Part shown: positions 37,104-50,499 of the stretch, piece by piece | Position numbering within the stretch: position 1 is the stretch's first letter | Layout: every line of letters starts with the position of its first letter | Assembly (NCBI GenBank): GCA_949130495.1 | Contig: CASBWL010000413.1 | Span: forward strand, 186,001-250,000 | Length of the DNA: 64,000 bases | Reading direction: 5' to 3' | Source of the DNA: Sambucus nigra | Lineage: Eukaryota; Streptophyta; Magnoliopsida; Dipsacales; Adoxaceae | The notes under the pieces: generated by a model | Told to the model about the DNA's origin: nothing | What the model saw: the letters and a program-made list of their open reading frames with translations, nothing else | The model's database searches: none | Program-made: the position numbers and the translations under genes

Positions 37104-37938
37104 TTGATACCCGTCAGTTAGCTTGCGGGCTAGCATGAAACCCAAGTGTTTATGATGAATCATGATACCTCACTAATCGCACTTCAATCATTATTTATGG
37201 GATTTAGTGCCACTTTATTTGGTTTAAAAACCAACCCTTTTGCTTTTTTTCTCTTTCTTCCATGGTTTTCGATTCCAGCACAACTGAAATTAGAGCTTTC
37301 ACTCTCTCTTTTACGTCATTTGTTATCCGAAAATACTCTCCCCTCGTTGTTATCCTTTATAACACCTTATTCCTAGGTACCATCTTTGTCCTGGATTTTT
37401 TAATTATAGCAAGCTTTCTTTTCATTTTTTTCTTGTTTGTGTTTCTCGACAACTTATAATTGTTTTGGCTACCATTTCTTATTGTATTAGGCTGGGATTA
37501 CTGTAGTTCTGGGGATGTTTAAGACTTAGATATCACTTTAGGGTTAAGACTTGGTGAATTTATCAATATTTATGCTTTGGTTGAGTTTTTTAGAATGTTT
37601 TCTAGTTGAGATTCACCAAAGTTATTCATAGTGTTCTTGATTGTTCTTTCCAAGAACCTTTAAAGTTCCCTATTTTAATCTTTGGTAAATTGTGGTCAAC
37701 TTCCATTCAAGTTTGTCATGTACCGTAAATTATTCAAATAAGGAGAAGAGTTTTCCCATCTCCGAGAGCGTATTTTGCGATAGATACGTAGGGCCAAGGC
37801 TAAGGCTAGGAAAAAAGTTGAAGTCGAATCTCAACTTCCTCTCACCCCCACTCATCTGTATGTGATTCATCCTCCTCCAGTACTTACATACCCAGCTTTG
37901 GTCGAGTTCAAAGTTGTGATTTAATTGAGTAGCGATAC
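37104..37938 (+). other. Upstream part of the element 2 antisense ORF region
   Basis: No strong coding signal except near 37780-37920, where the plus strand can be read RRAKAKARKKVEVESQ...YPALVEFKVV and, across the gatac duplication, continues at 57562 as LLVAFPKDPLLFP with stops. The upstream part is probably the promoter and leader of an ORF transcribed opposite to pol, as in the inserted 19.6-kb element. Confidence 0.35.
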
Positions 37939-40697
<2,759 letters not shown>

Positions 40698-40937
40698 GAG
40701 ACCCTTGATGGGTGAGTTTGGAATAAATGATAACCGTCAAATAGACACCGTATGATGATTTTGATGGAGTATGATCGATTCGGAGGGTCAGGCCGATTCT
40801 TAGGACCAAAGGGGTGTGCTAGGGATGACCAATTTTGTGGGTCAAAGCCAAATCTATGGGCTTAAGTGATTAGGGTGATCGATTCTGCGATTCAAAGCCA
40901 ATTTTGCGGGCTTAGGGTAAAGATCTAATTACTGAGG
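40698..40937. other. Region between 3' LTR and tandem array
   Basis: No genes. Phrases such as 'gatcgattc.g.g.ttcaaagccaattttgcgggctta' repeat loosely at 40840-40915. Confidence 0.4.
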
Positions 40938-42110
40938 TTAATTCTGACCTAAGATTGGTGACAACCGAGGATCGAGGTCAATTCTGACCTAAGAGTGGTG
41001 ATAACCAAGGATCGAAGTCAATTTTGACCTAAGAGTGGTGACGACCAAGGATCGAGATCATTTCTGACCTAACTCAGGTGATGATCCAAGATCGAGGTCA
41101 ATTCTGACCTAAGAGTGGTGATGACCGAGGACCGAGGTCAATTCTATACTAACTACGGTGATAATCCAGGACCGAGGTCAATTATAACCTAAGAGTTGTG
41201 ACAACCGAGGACCGAGGTCATTTCTGACCTAACTCAGGTGATGATCTAAGACCATGTTCAATTCTGACCTAAGAGTGGTGACGATCGAGGACTGAGGTCA
41301 ATTTTGACCAAACTTAGGTGACAATCCAAGACCGAGGTCAATTCAGACCTAAGAGTGGTGACGACCGAGGACCGAGGTCATTTCTGGCCTAACTCAGGTG
41401 ACGATCTAAGATCGAGGTCAATTCTGACCTAAGAGTGGTGACGACCGAGGATCGAGGTCAATTCTGACCTAACTTAAGAGACGATCCAAGACCGAGGTCA
41501 ATTCTGACCTTAGAGTGTTGACGATCGAAGACCGAGGTCAATTCTGACCTAACTCAGGTGACGATCTAAGATCGAGGTCAATTTTGACCTAAGAGTGGCG
41601 ACGACCGAGGACCGAGGTCAATTTTGACCTAACTCAGGTGACGATCCAAGATCAAGGTCAATTCTAACCTGAGAGTGGTGACGAATGAGGACCAAGGTCA
41701 ATTCTCACCTAACTCAGGTGACGATCCAAGACCGAGGTTAATTCTGACCTAAGAGTAGTGACAACTGAGGATCGAGGTCAATGCTGACGATTCAAGATCG
41801 AGGTCAATTTTGACCTAACTCAGGTGACAATCCAAGACCGAGGTCAAATCTAACCTAAGAGTGGTGATGACTAAGTACTGAGGTCATTTCTGACCTAGCT
41901 CAGGTGACGATCCAAGACCAAGGTCAATTCTGACCTAAAAGTGGTGACGACCGAGGACTGAGGTCAATTCTGACCTAACTCAGGTGAAGATCCAAGACCG
42001 AGGTCAATTCTGACCTAAGAGTGGTGATGGCCGAGGACCGAGGTCATTTTTTACCTAACTCAAGTGAGGATCCAAGACCGAGATCAATTCTAACCTAATA
42101 GTGGATAAAG
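40938..42110. repeat. 40-bp tandem array with 80-bp two-variant periodicity
   Basis: About 29 units of 40 bp. Two variants mostly alternate: one ends in aagagtggtgacgaccgagg and the other in aactcaggtgacgatccaag, both joined to accgaggtcaattctgacct. Each unit contains the inverted pair AGGTCA...TGACCT. The array lies in the untranslated region between the antisense genes and the 3' LTR. Tandem arrays in the 3' untranslated region are known for Tat/Ogre elements and can seed satellites. Copies differ at several positions, so the array is not recent. Confidence 0.92.
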
Positions 42111-42474
42111 ATTGGATTTTGATTCTGTTGGAGAAAGTGCCTTGTGATTTTGATCTGAGTTGGGGAGCTGATAGCTGGGGAAGCTTTTGTTTCTTTAGGA
42201 GGCCTCGCAGGGGGAACAACCAATTTTGGTGCTAAAAAAAACTCCGCTGGGGAAGTGATTAGGCGATCCTTGGAGATCCTTCGGGGATTTATCGGGAGGA
42301 GATTCACTTGGTTTTTGAGGATTTTGCTGGGAAAAAGGGGTTCCGCTTGAGGAAATGCGATATTTTCCTGGTGAAAATGTTCTAAATCCTTCTTGGGATT
42401 TTTTATAATTTTTCGCGGATTTTTTGGGGCTTTCTGGTATTTTTAGGAATTTTTGTACGAAATTTAAGGGGGGT

Positions 42475-42612
42475 ACCGATCGGCATGGTATGAGGGGTGC
42501 CATTCGGCAGTGGCACAGACTTTTGGACTGCCTCGGGAAGGTAAGGAGTCAGTGTCGATCGGTATGGTGGGGGTCAGTTCCGATCGGCATGGCGTTTGGC
42601 ATCCTATATAAA
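42475..42612 (+). promoter_or_regulatory. Putative promoter of the antisense PMD-like gene
   Basis: tatataaag at 42605-42613 precedes the ATG at 42705 by about 93 bp, a normal plant TATA-to-ATG spacing. Upstream lie ccgatcggcatgg (about 42477), ccattcggcagtgg, cgatcggtatgg and ccgatcggcatgg (about 42577). These four related motifs are shared with the element's LTR and with the region upstream of the DUF7745-like gene. Confidence 0.6.
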
Positions 42613-42704
42613 GGGGGCGAATCCCTTTATTTTTTCACAACTTCTTTATTTCTTTCTTTCTGCGATTCCTCTACAAATCATTCTAGCATTCCGATCTTCA
42701 AGAA

Positions 42705-44833
42705 ATGGCCGCTTTTGTGAGCACTGCAGTCCATAGGGAGTGGTTGACCGTTGATTACTGGGAGAATGTGGAGTAGAGGGCCAGGGCGCCTCTTGCTTTG
42801 GGGAGTGAGAACTCCTTTGATGCGTTTGAGCCTGTTGCGGATGAACGGACCTTGCTGTGGGAGCCGTCGCGTCATCGCTCTTCAAAAGTGAATCCTGGCG
42901 GTTATATAAGTGACCTAACCTTTGGCATTCCTTTCTTTTTGGTGATTTTTCGTTCTTTCTTGACTTCTGGTGAGATTTTTTTTCCTTTTTGCTAGTCTGA
43001 TATTTCTTTAAAGAACATGCGCGCCCGTGGGACGACGGGGCTCAGGGATGTCTGGGAGCATCTCCCACATGTGGTGTGTTGGGTGGTATCATCAGCGAGT
43101 TTTGGGAGGTTGGCATCTGCGCTGGATGAGATGCGTCGTTCGACAGCGGTCCTGTGCGCTTTGGGGGAGAGGTGGTGGGATACTAGCCACACCATCTATT
43201 TTGGCTTCGGGGAGATGACTGTGACTCCCATAGACATGCAGCAGTTGTTGGGGTTGGATTGTGATGGAGAGCAGATAGAGGTGGATCGCTCTTTGCGGGT
43301 GAGACCGGAGGCAGTGCGTGTGGCACTTGGTGATGTAGGGAGGAAAGTTTCTGGGGATTCTATTCGGATGTCCCTGTTGAAGGATGTTTTCTTGGGCAGG
43401 GTGATTGATGTGGAGGTTGGGATGCAAGTGAGGCAGATGGCCTGGTTATTTATTTTTCTGGTGTTGGGAGGTTTCATGGTGGCGTCGAGCGGTGACGTCG
43501 TCCATTTGTGGTTCTTTCTGTACCTGAGGATATTTTCGAACATCCCTTTCTATGATTGGGGGAGTCTAACTTTGGCGACCCTTTACTCTTCTTTGGATGC
43601 ATTCAACCGGTGCTTCCGGAAGACTTTTACTGGGGCCACGTACCTTCTTGAGGTATTTTGCGCATTTCTTTTCATGCATTCACATTTTCCTTTCATGCAT
43701 TCGCATTTTCCTTATGCGTCTCTTTTTATTTGTGAATTCTTATCTTTGACAGACGTGGTTTTATGAGGTGATTGGGTGAAATACCCCGCTGACCGCTCTG
43801 AAGGATGACAGTGTTGGGAACTTCTGTTGATTGTATCGATGGCGTAAGGCCAATCGGTAGTCAAAGGGATCTCTCTCTCTGGAGGCGGTGCGTCAGGTCT
43901 TGAATGACCTGACCAGTGATAGGGTAAGACTCTTTCCATTTCAGTCTTGTTTTTTTTTTTGCACCTTCTGATCTTGTATTGATTTATGCCTACTTGGATA
44001 TTTTCAGGTGACCTTTTATCCCTGGGGGATAGCCATTCAGTATGCGGGGACGATCGGGGTAAATGCGCAGATGAGGCATTTTCTGGCGCATGAGTTCGGT
44101 CATTCCTAGTACTCGGGGAGAGGGTGGTTTGCCAGATTACTGAGGAGGAGGTGTTGGTGCCACCTGCGCATCCTCCTACGTCTATGCGATGGGAGCGACT
44201 ACGATCGGAGGATGCGAGGATCGCGGTGATGATCGACGAGTCCTACTTGTTGTACACTAATATGGCTGCATCGTATGACTATATGGACTTTATGACGAGA
44301 TGGTTGATGGCGCCTAGCATATATGATGCCCTGCCTTTCCCTCCTGCGGGTTTGAGTCGGGCGGTGGGATCTTCACATAGTGGCGGCGGTCCGACGGCAT
44401 CTGTGATGGATGCGACTTCAGAGGTTCCTTTTGTGTGATTGCATACTCCTTCGTACAACATTCGGCGAGCTTATGGAGGGATGGTGCCTATGCTGCATCG
44501 TCCTTATGGATCCGGAATAGTTGGGTTTGATAGAGGAGGTCCTCCGACCTACGGTATACCTTTTTGTTATCTTTATTTCTTTTCTGTTTTGGTCATCTCT
44601 GCTTTGATACTGATTTTGCCTTTTTATTGCAACAAGTTCGAGTGTCGACCACTTGGCTAAGAGACATCAGAGACTAGATATCTTCGGCGACTGCCCATAT
44701 TCGGGATGCGGTTCCTGTTCCTTCTTTCTTGGTGTCGTCTGCTTCGTCCAGAGAGGACTCTGGCTCGAGTAGTGGTGGTGCATCATCTCGTCATAGGGGG
44801 AAGAGAGCACGTTGCAGAGGTGGAAGCTCTTAG
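42705..44833 (+). pseudogene. Plant mobile domain (PMD)-like gene, antisense to pol, four introns
   Basis: PMD proteins (MAIN/MAIL1-type) are nuclear plant proteins; the domain also occurs in transposable elements. Exons: 42705-42887 (MAAFVSTAVHREW), 42996-43652 (VWEHLPHVV, ERWWDTSHTIYFGFGEMTVT and PIDMQQLLGL, the PMD signature, then LLKDVFLGR), 43753-43923 (TWFYE, RWRKANR, SLEAVRQVLNDLTSD), 44008-44553 (VTFYPWG, VLVPPAHPPTSMRWERL) and 44637-44833. Introns 1-3 are GT...AG, about 85-110 bp, phase 0, and remove the breaks in similarity. Damage: TAG 42774, TGA 43777, further TGA/TAG in exon 3, TAG near 44107, a one-base shift near 44112 and TGA 44436. The stops are explainable as CGA/CAG to TGA/TAG. 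It was probably captured by the retroelement; its function there is unknown. Confidence 0.72.
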
Positions 44834-45200
44834 AGAGAAAGGTAGGTGAGAGAGAGAGAGAGAGAGAATGTGGGTTCGGGCTGAGTCCCGCTGTTTTTTA
44901 TTTTTCTTTTTATTTCCTGAAAAATTGATGTAACACGAAAACAAATAGATGCAATTTAATGGAGTTTTTTATTATCTTTTATTAATGATGAATGCACGCA
45001 CATGCGCTTTTTACTTCGCTGCTGAGACCGTAAAAAGGAGTATTTTTTGAATTTTTGAAGGAAAGTTTTTAATTAAAAGAGGAAATTATATAAGGAGGAA
45101 AAGGGATTTTGAAATTCTGTTGATGATATCAATTTATTTTTATTGAGTTTTATGATTTGACAAAAGAGGAAAAAATAGAAATTTCTAAAAATGGGGGGTT
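44834..45200. other. Intergenic region between the two antisense genes
   Basis: (GA)n at about 44850-44868 followed by AT-rich sequence; no gene. Confidence 0.5.
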
Positions 45201-45365
45201 GCCGATCGACAAGCACCCTGTCCTGCCTATCGGCAGTCCAGTCCAGTCCCATCACTTCAAAGCTTTGATTGGTAACCTCTTTAGCCTTTTGTATTTTGTG
45301 GGGTAGGATTCCCTTCGATTTCTGCAGGGATTATGTCTCTTGTGAGGGTTCTCAAGTATAAAAAA
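45201..45365 (+). promoter_or_regulatory. Putative promoter of the DUF7745-like gene
   Basis: gccgatcgac (45201) and tcctgcctatcggca (45221-45235) precede tataaaaaa (45357-45365), which is about 75 bp before the ATG at 45440. The 15-mer tcctgcctatcggca is identical, on the same strand, to 39189-39203 in the 3' LTR. Confidence 0.5.
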
Positions 45366-45439
45366 GGGGTAAGGGTGGAATGTTTTCATCACACCTTCGC
45401 ACTCTTACTTACTTGCCCACTATCTCTTAGCCTTACAAG

Positions 45440-46762
45440 ATGGCTCTCCCTGGTAGCATTGAGTTTGCTAACTACCTCGAAGCCTTGGAAGCAATGTGCT
45501 CTTATAATGTTGACTATGATTCTTTCAACATGCGTCGAGTCTCCTTGTGGCGCAATCAGCCTATCGAATGGAACATGCTGATGATGGCAGTATAACTCTA
45601 GTACCCCGAGGACCACGTATTCCTCTTTGGGTTAGATAAAGTTTGTCCTACCTACGAGGAATTTGCTGTCATGCTGGGTGTAAATCCGAGTGTTGCTGCG
45701 GCTTTGCCCAAATTTTCTCGTTCTCCCAGGGATTTGTTGGCCGGGCTTCTTTATATTTTGCCTTCGGCGGCCAGATCATTGGTTACTGGAGGAATGATAT
45801 CCCTCCCGGCGGTGCTGCAGTCCGTACATTTACGGGAAGTAGGTGATGCTGGCTATGCTGGAACCGTTGCTCTGGGCCTGGTTTCAAAATTACTGCTGGT
45901 GACTGAGGAATTGCTGGTGGACCCGCAACTTGCATCCATTACTTCATGGATGTCATACCGTCGCAATCCCGTGGCGGTGATACTGGCGGAGACGCTGAAT
46001 GGTCTAGATGCCTGGGGAGAAGGTCGTTATGATTTTCTGAGGGGTAGCCCCGTGATGTTGTTCATGTGGTTGTCTGAAAGACTCCACTTGGTGACTCCTA
46101 CAGAATATCCTTTATCAGTTGTGCCCAACTTCTTTTCGCGTCACTTCTTCTATGTTGGCCTGGTTATTGTGAGTTGGGAGAATTAGTTTGTGGAGTATGG
46201 GGCTCGGAGTTTTTACTGGTCAGTGCCTTGGTGGGGGCAGTTGCTGCCTTTTCTAGAGCTAGGAGAGTACTCATATGTGCCGCTGGTTGGTCTCAGACAG
46301 GCCTCTTTTTATTTCCCTTGGCAGATTATGTGCTAATTTGGCTGGACACAGGTCGTGCCACCTTGGACCGCAATTTTTTTCCCGGTAGACGTTTTGACTG
46401 AACACCTGCGTCTGTTGCTTGGATCTCTGTGGGAGAATCGGCATCCGACGACCCGTCCCTCTCAGTCTGTCAGGAGAGTTTGGCATGTCCTTAGGGATTA
46501 TATGAATTGGTTATGGAGGAGAGTAGTCAGCAAGATGTTGGTAGTGGAGACTGGACAAAGCTAGTTTGTTTTGTTTAACATCATGGAAGGAGGTGTCGTG
46601 GTTTTTTTGAAGCTGGTTTGGGCTTCTCGGTCCATGGAGTGTTTACGGCACTCTATTCAGGTAGGGGAAATTTAGGGGGGCCAGGATGTAGATGATGAGG
46701 GTGCAGGCTCCTCTGTTATTTGTGGGTAGGACTCTTGGAGAGTCTATTTGTGTAATAGGGAA
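45440..46762 (+). pseudogene. DUF7745-like single-exon gene, antisense to pol
   Basis: The ATG at 45440 starts MALPGSIEFANYLEALEAM. A single frame can then be followed for about 440 codons: NQPIEWNMLMM, YPEDHVFLFG, VCPTYEEFAVMLG, RRNPVAVILAETLNGLDAW, GSPVMLFMWLSERLHLV, SFYWSVPWWG, YSYVPLVGLRQASFYFPWQ and FGWTQVVPPW. This order matches DUF7745-type proteins found repeatedly in plant retroelements; their function is unknown. Stops in the frame are TAA 45593, TAG 45599, TAG 46184, TAA 46334, TAG 46562 and TAG 46673. Each sits where Gln (CAA/CAG) would fit, and there is no frameshift. The end is uncertain (46673 or 46762). Confidence 0.68.
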
Positions 46763-47224
46763 TAGATGTGGGGATTTTATTTGGCTTTTTATGGTAGTAA
46801 GGGGAAGGGAGATATCCATTCCTTTTCTTATGTAATCTGTGCTGTAATTTTTTATTAATGAAATAAGCAAGTTTTTGATCGCCCAGCTATGCCTTGCGAT
46901 GAATTTTGTAATTATGAATTATCTATACCGATCGCTAAGGCATACATAAGCCTTTTGTTCAAGTTTTTGTTATAATGAACTGTCGTTCTCGGAGATAAGA
47001 AAATAATAGTATTTTGTGAAAAAGAAAGGGTCGTGCTCCTGTAAGATATATGAGCTACCTACGTACCTCTGGGGATTTTGAATTTTTTTTATTTTTCTTG
47101 AAAAAATGTTTTTTTTTGCAGAGGATCAGGCCCACGTAGTTCTGGGTAGAGGGAAATGAAGAGAGCTTTTTTTTAGAATAGAAGGGAGATGAGAAGAGTC
47201 ATAGCGCGCCGAGATTTCGAACTA
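46763..47224. other. Convergent untranslated region
   Basis: The plus-strand DUF7745-like gene and the minus-strand pol end facing each other here. Contains aataaa-like and T-rich sequence; no gene. Confidence 0.5.
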
Positions 47225-48445
47225 GGGGTAGAATTTCTTGAGACGATCCAGTTTGACTGGACAATCCATCTCCTCCCCCATCTAGGTCAGTGAGCATGGC
47301 GGAACCGCCGAATAAGATTTTCTTCACAATGTAGGGGCCGCTCCAATTAGGCTTGAATTTTCCTCTGGGGTCCCAGATGGGTTCTATTATCTCCTTGAGG
47401 ACTAAATCCCTTTCCCGGACACCGCGGTCCTTGAATCTCTTATTGAATGATCGCGCTATTCGGCGATGGTACCCCTGGATGTGGTAAAGAGCTTCAATGT
47501 TATTTCATCTAGGAGGGTCAGCTCGTGGAGACGGCTTTGGCACCAGTCTTCTTCATTAACTTTTATTTCGAGTATGACGCGTAGCGAGGGTACTTCCAGC
47601 TCCACAGGTAGGACCGCTTCCATGCTGTAGACCAGAGAGTCAGGGGTAGCCCCAATAGAGGTTCGAATTGAGGTTCGATATCCCCAGAGGGTGTACGGGA
47701 TCCGATCGGCCCAATCCCTATAGCTTTCGGTCATCTTGTTGATGATGGCTTTGAGGTTCTTGTTGCAGCTTCAACTGCACCATTGGTCTGACGTCGGTAG
47801 GGAGAAGATTTGTGTCTCTGAATCTCGTACTCGTTGACTACTTCTGTGACTTTTGCTTCGAAGTGCAACCCGTTATCTGACACTAACTTATGTGGGATGC
47901 CATATCGGTAGATGATATTTTTCTTGAGGAATTTGGCCATATTTTTGGCGTTCAATACTGCGTATGACTCAGCTTCGACCCATTTGGTGAAGTAATCAAT
48001 GGAAACTAGTATGAACTCATGTCCGTTTGAAGCCTTTGGTGTAACCTTCCCTATTATGTCGACACCCCAGGTGGAGAACGACCTGGGAGAGGTTATGTTG
48101 TATAATTCTCGTGGAGGCAGATGTTGAATATTGGAGAACTATTGGCATTTGAGGCACCTTCGGACATAGGCGGTGCAATCTTGGGCCATGGTGGTCCAGT
48201 AGTAGCCCTGTCGAATGATCTTCTTGGAAAGCATGTGACCATTTATGTGGGGCCCGCATTCCCATCTGTGGATCTTCTGCATTATTTTCTCAATCTCAGC
48301 CCCTGCGATACAGTGTAGATGAGTTCCATTGAAGTTCATCTTGAGTAGAGCTTTATGGTAGATGATGTACTGGGTGGCCAGTCTTCGGAGGGTCATTCAA
48401 TATTTCTTGTTGGAACCCTCGGGATACCTACCATGTTTGAGGAGG
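47225..48445 (-). pseudogene. Integrase of the 19.6-kb Tat element
   Basis: Minus-strand order: HCIAGAEIEKIMQKIHRWECG and HINGHMLSKKIIRQGYYWTTM, then CTAYVRRCLKCQ (HHCC zinc domain). The core has STWGVDIIGKVTPKASNGHEF and WVEAESY, then KLVSDNGLHFEAKV and, near 47760, NGAVEAA in a shifted frame (DDE triad). The C-terminal part, 47734-47456, reads WADRIPYTLWGYRT and ATPDSLVYSMEAVLPVELEV, then KFKPNWSGPYIVKKI and GSAMLTDLDG. Stops at about 48140 and 48398 and a frameshift near 47735 inactivate it. It is the last pol domain. Confidence 0.88.
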
Positions 48446-48447
48446 CA

Positions 48448-50470
48448 CTAGATATCATAATACCAGCAATCGTCTAGTTCAGGGTCTTCAATAGAGACGA
48501 TCTCAATATGATAGCAGTGGGTTGGTTTGTCTTGCTTTTGAACTAGGAAGGGGGTCATTGTTATTCCTTCGGGCATATCGACCATGGAGGACAAGGTAGC
48601 GAGAGCATCGACTAGGTTATTCTTTGCTCGAGGTAGGTAATGGAAGGTGATATCTCGAAATCGGGAGGTTAACTCTTCTAAGTGGGCATGGAAGGGTTGG
48701 AGTTTTTCGTCCTTGACTTTCCACTTTCTGAGCACTTGATCGATGATGAGGGCAGAGTCCCCGTAGACATCAAGGTATTTAATACCTTTCTTGAGAGCAA
48801 CTTTGAGGCCTACTATGCATGCCTCGTATTTCGTCATGTTATTGGTGCAAGGTAAATCCAATTTAATGGCGATGGGAGTGTGGGAGTCATCAGGGGCGAT
48901 TATAAGTATCCCAATGACATATCCCTTTTTGTTGGCAGCGCCGTCAAAGAACATTTTCCATCGAAGGTTGTCTTGAGTGGTGCAAAGGATATTTTCATCT
49001 GGGAATTCAGATATCCAGACATCTGCTTCTTCTACGAGGTAATCAGCGAGGTAGTCAGAGATGAATCTTCCTTTAATGGCTTTCTGCGTGATGTACACGA
49101 TATCAAACTCGGTTAGGAGCATCAACCATCTGGCCATTCGACTGGATAAGGCAGGTTTCTCAAGCCGGTATTTGATAGGGTCCATTCGGGATACAAGTTT
49201 GATAGGGAAGGTGAGCATGTAGTGTCGTAACTTTTGGGTGACCCAAACAAGTGCGGCACACACCTTTTCCAAAGCAGTGTAGTTGACCTCGTACTCGGTC
49301 AATTTGTGACTGACATAATAGATGGATCTTTCTTTATGGGAGTCTTCAAGGTATTGGGCTAGCAAAACCCGAACTGCGGTGTCGGTTATGGTTAGGTATA
49401 GGAGAAATGGGAGACCAGGCTATGGTGTCATGAGCATTAGAGGTTGGGTCAGATATTATTTTATTTGGTCAAAAGCTTCTTGGCAGGCCTCGTTCCAAAC
49501 CTTGGTTGAATCCTTTCGGAGGAGCTTGAACATCGATTCACAGATGGAGGTTAGCTGACTGATGAACCGGCTGATATATTGAAATTTCCCAAGAAAACCT
49601 CGGACTTCTTTCTTTGTTCGGGGAGGTGGCATCTTAAGTATGGCCTTCAGCTTTGTAGGACCTACTTCTATCCCCTTCTTACTGACCATGAATCCCAAGA
49701 TTTTTCCCTTTGTAACGTCGAAGACACATTTCTGTGGATTGAGTCTCATCTAATACCGTCACAGTCGTTCGAAGAACTTTCGGAGAGAGGGAACATGACC
49801 TTCTCTAGTTTTGGACTTGATAATCATATCATCCACATAAATCTTGACTTCTTTATGAATAAGATCGTGCAGGATGGTTGTGGCAGCCCTTTGGTAGGTG
49901 GCCCCAGCATTCTTGAGACCAAATGGCATAACGGTGTAGAAAAAGGTTCCCCATGGGGTGATGAATGCGATTTTTTCTTGGTGGTCAGGGTGCATCTTGA
50001 TTTGGTTGTATCCGACAAACCCGTCGACGAATGACTTGAGAGCATGACTGGATGTGTTATCCACGATCATGTAGATATTGGGTAGAGGATAATAATCCTT
50101 TGGAGAAGATTTGTTTAAATCTCGGTAGTCCACACACATTCTAACCTTCCCTCCTGATTTCGACACAGGTACAATATTGGCTAGCCATGTGGGATATTCG
50201 ATCACACGAATTAAGCCCAAGTTCAACTGCTTGACCACCTCTTATTTGACCTTGAGCGACCATTCGGTACGGAGCTTTCACAATTTTTGTTTAACTGGCT
50301 TGTAATCTGGGAGAGTGGGCATATCGTGCTGAGCTATTTCAGGATCAATTCTGGGCATATCATGATGAGACCACGCGAAGACATCCACGAATTCCTTTAG
50401 TAATTCTTCGAGTTGTCGCTCATGCTCGTCAAGGGTAGCCCCTATCCTAATATCGTGCAATTGGCTACTA
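48448..50470 (-). pseudogene. Reverse transcriptase, RNase H and second (archaeal-like) RNase H of the Tat element
   Basis: Starts with FVDVFAWSHHDMPRIDPEIA. RT: GLIRVIEYPTWLANIVPV, KVRMCVDYRDLNK, VMPFGLKNAGATYQRA and VKIYVDDMIIKS (YVDD), then NPQKCVFDVTKGKILGFMVS and PRTKKEVRGFLGKFQYISRF. First RNase H: RSIYYVSHKLTEYEVNYTALEKVC..., MARWLMLLTEFDIVYI. Second RNase H: WKMFFDGAANKKG, MTKYEACIVGLKVALKKGI, VYGDSALIIDQV, FHYLPRAKNNLVDALATLSS. The tandem RNase H pair is characteristic of the Tat/Ogre lineage. In-frame stops are near 50245, 49750, 49455 and 49420. The 49365-48448 stretch is open for 305 codons. Confidence 0.92.
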
Positions 50471-50499
50471 GAACCGAGATTAATAACAATAGTCTCTTC

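Noticed and set aside
40938..42110. Possible CRISPR-like array
   Set aside because: Units are contiguous 40-bp tandem repeats without spacers, in a plant retroelement.
43092..43543. Minus-strand frames opposite the PMD-like gene
   Set aside because: Shadows of the plus-strand exon; only the plus strand shows PMD signature residues and consistent splice sites.
48791..49116. Plus-strand frames opposite the RNase H region
   Set aside because: Shadow frames of pol; no similarity of their own.
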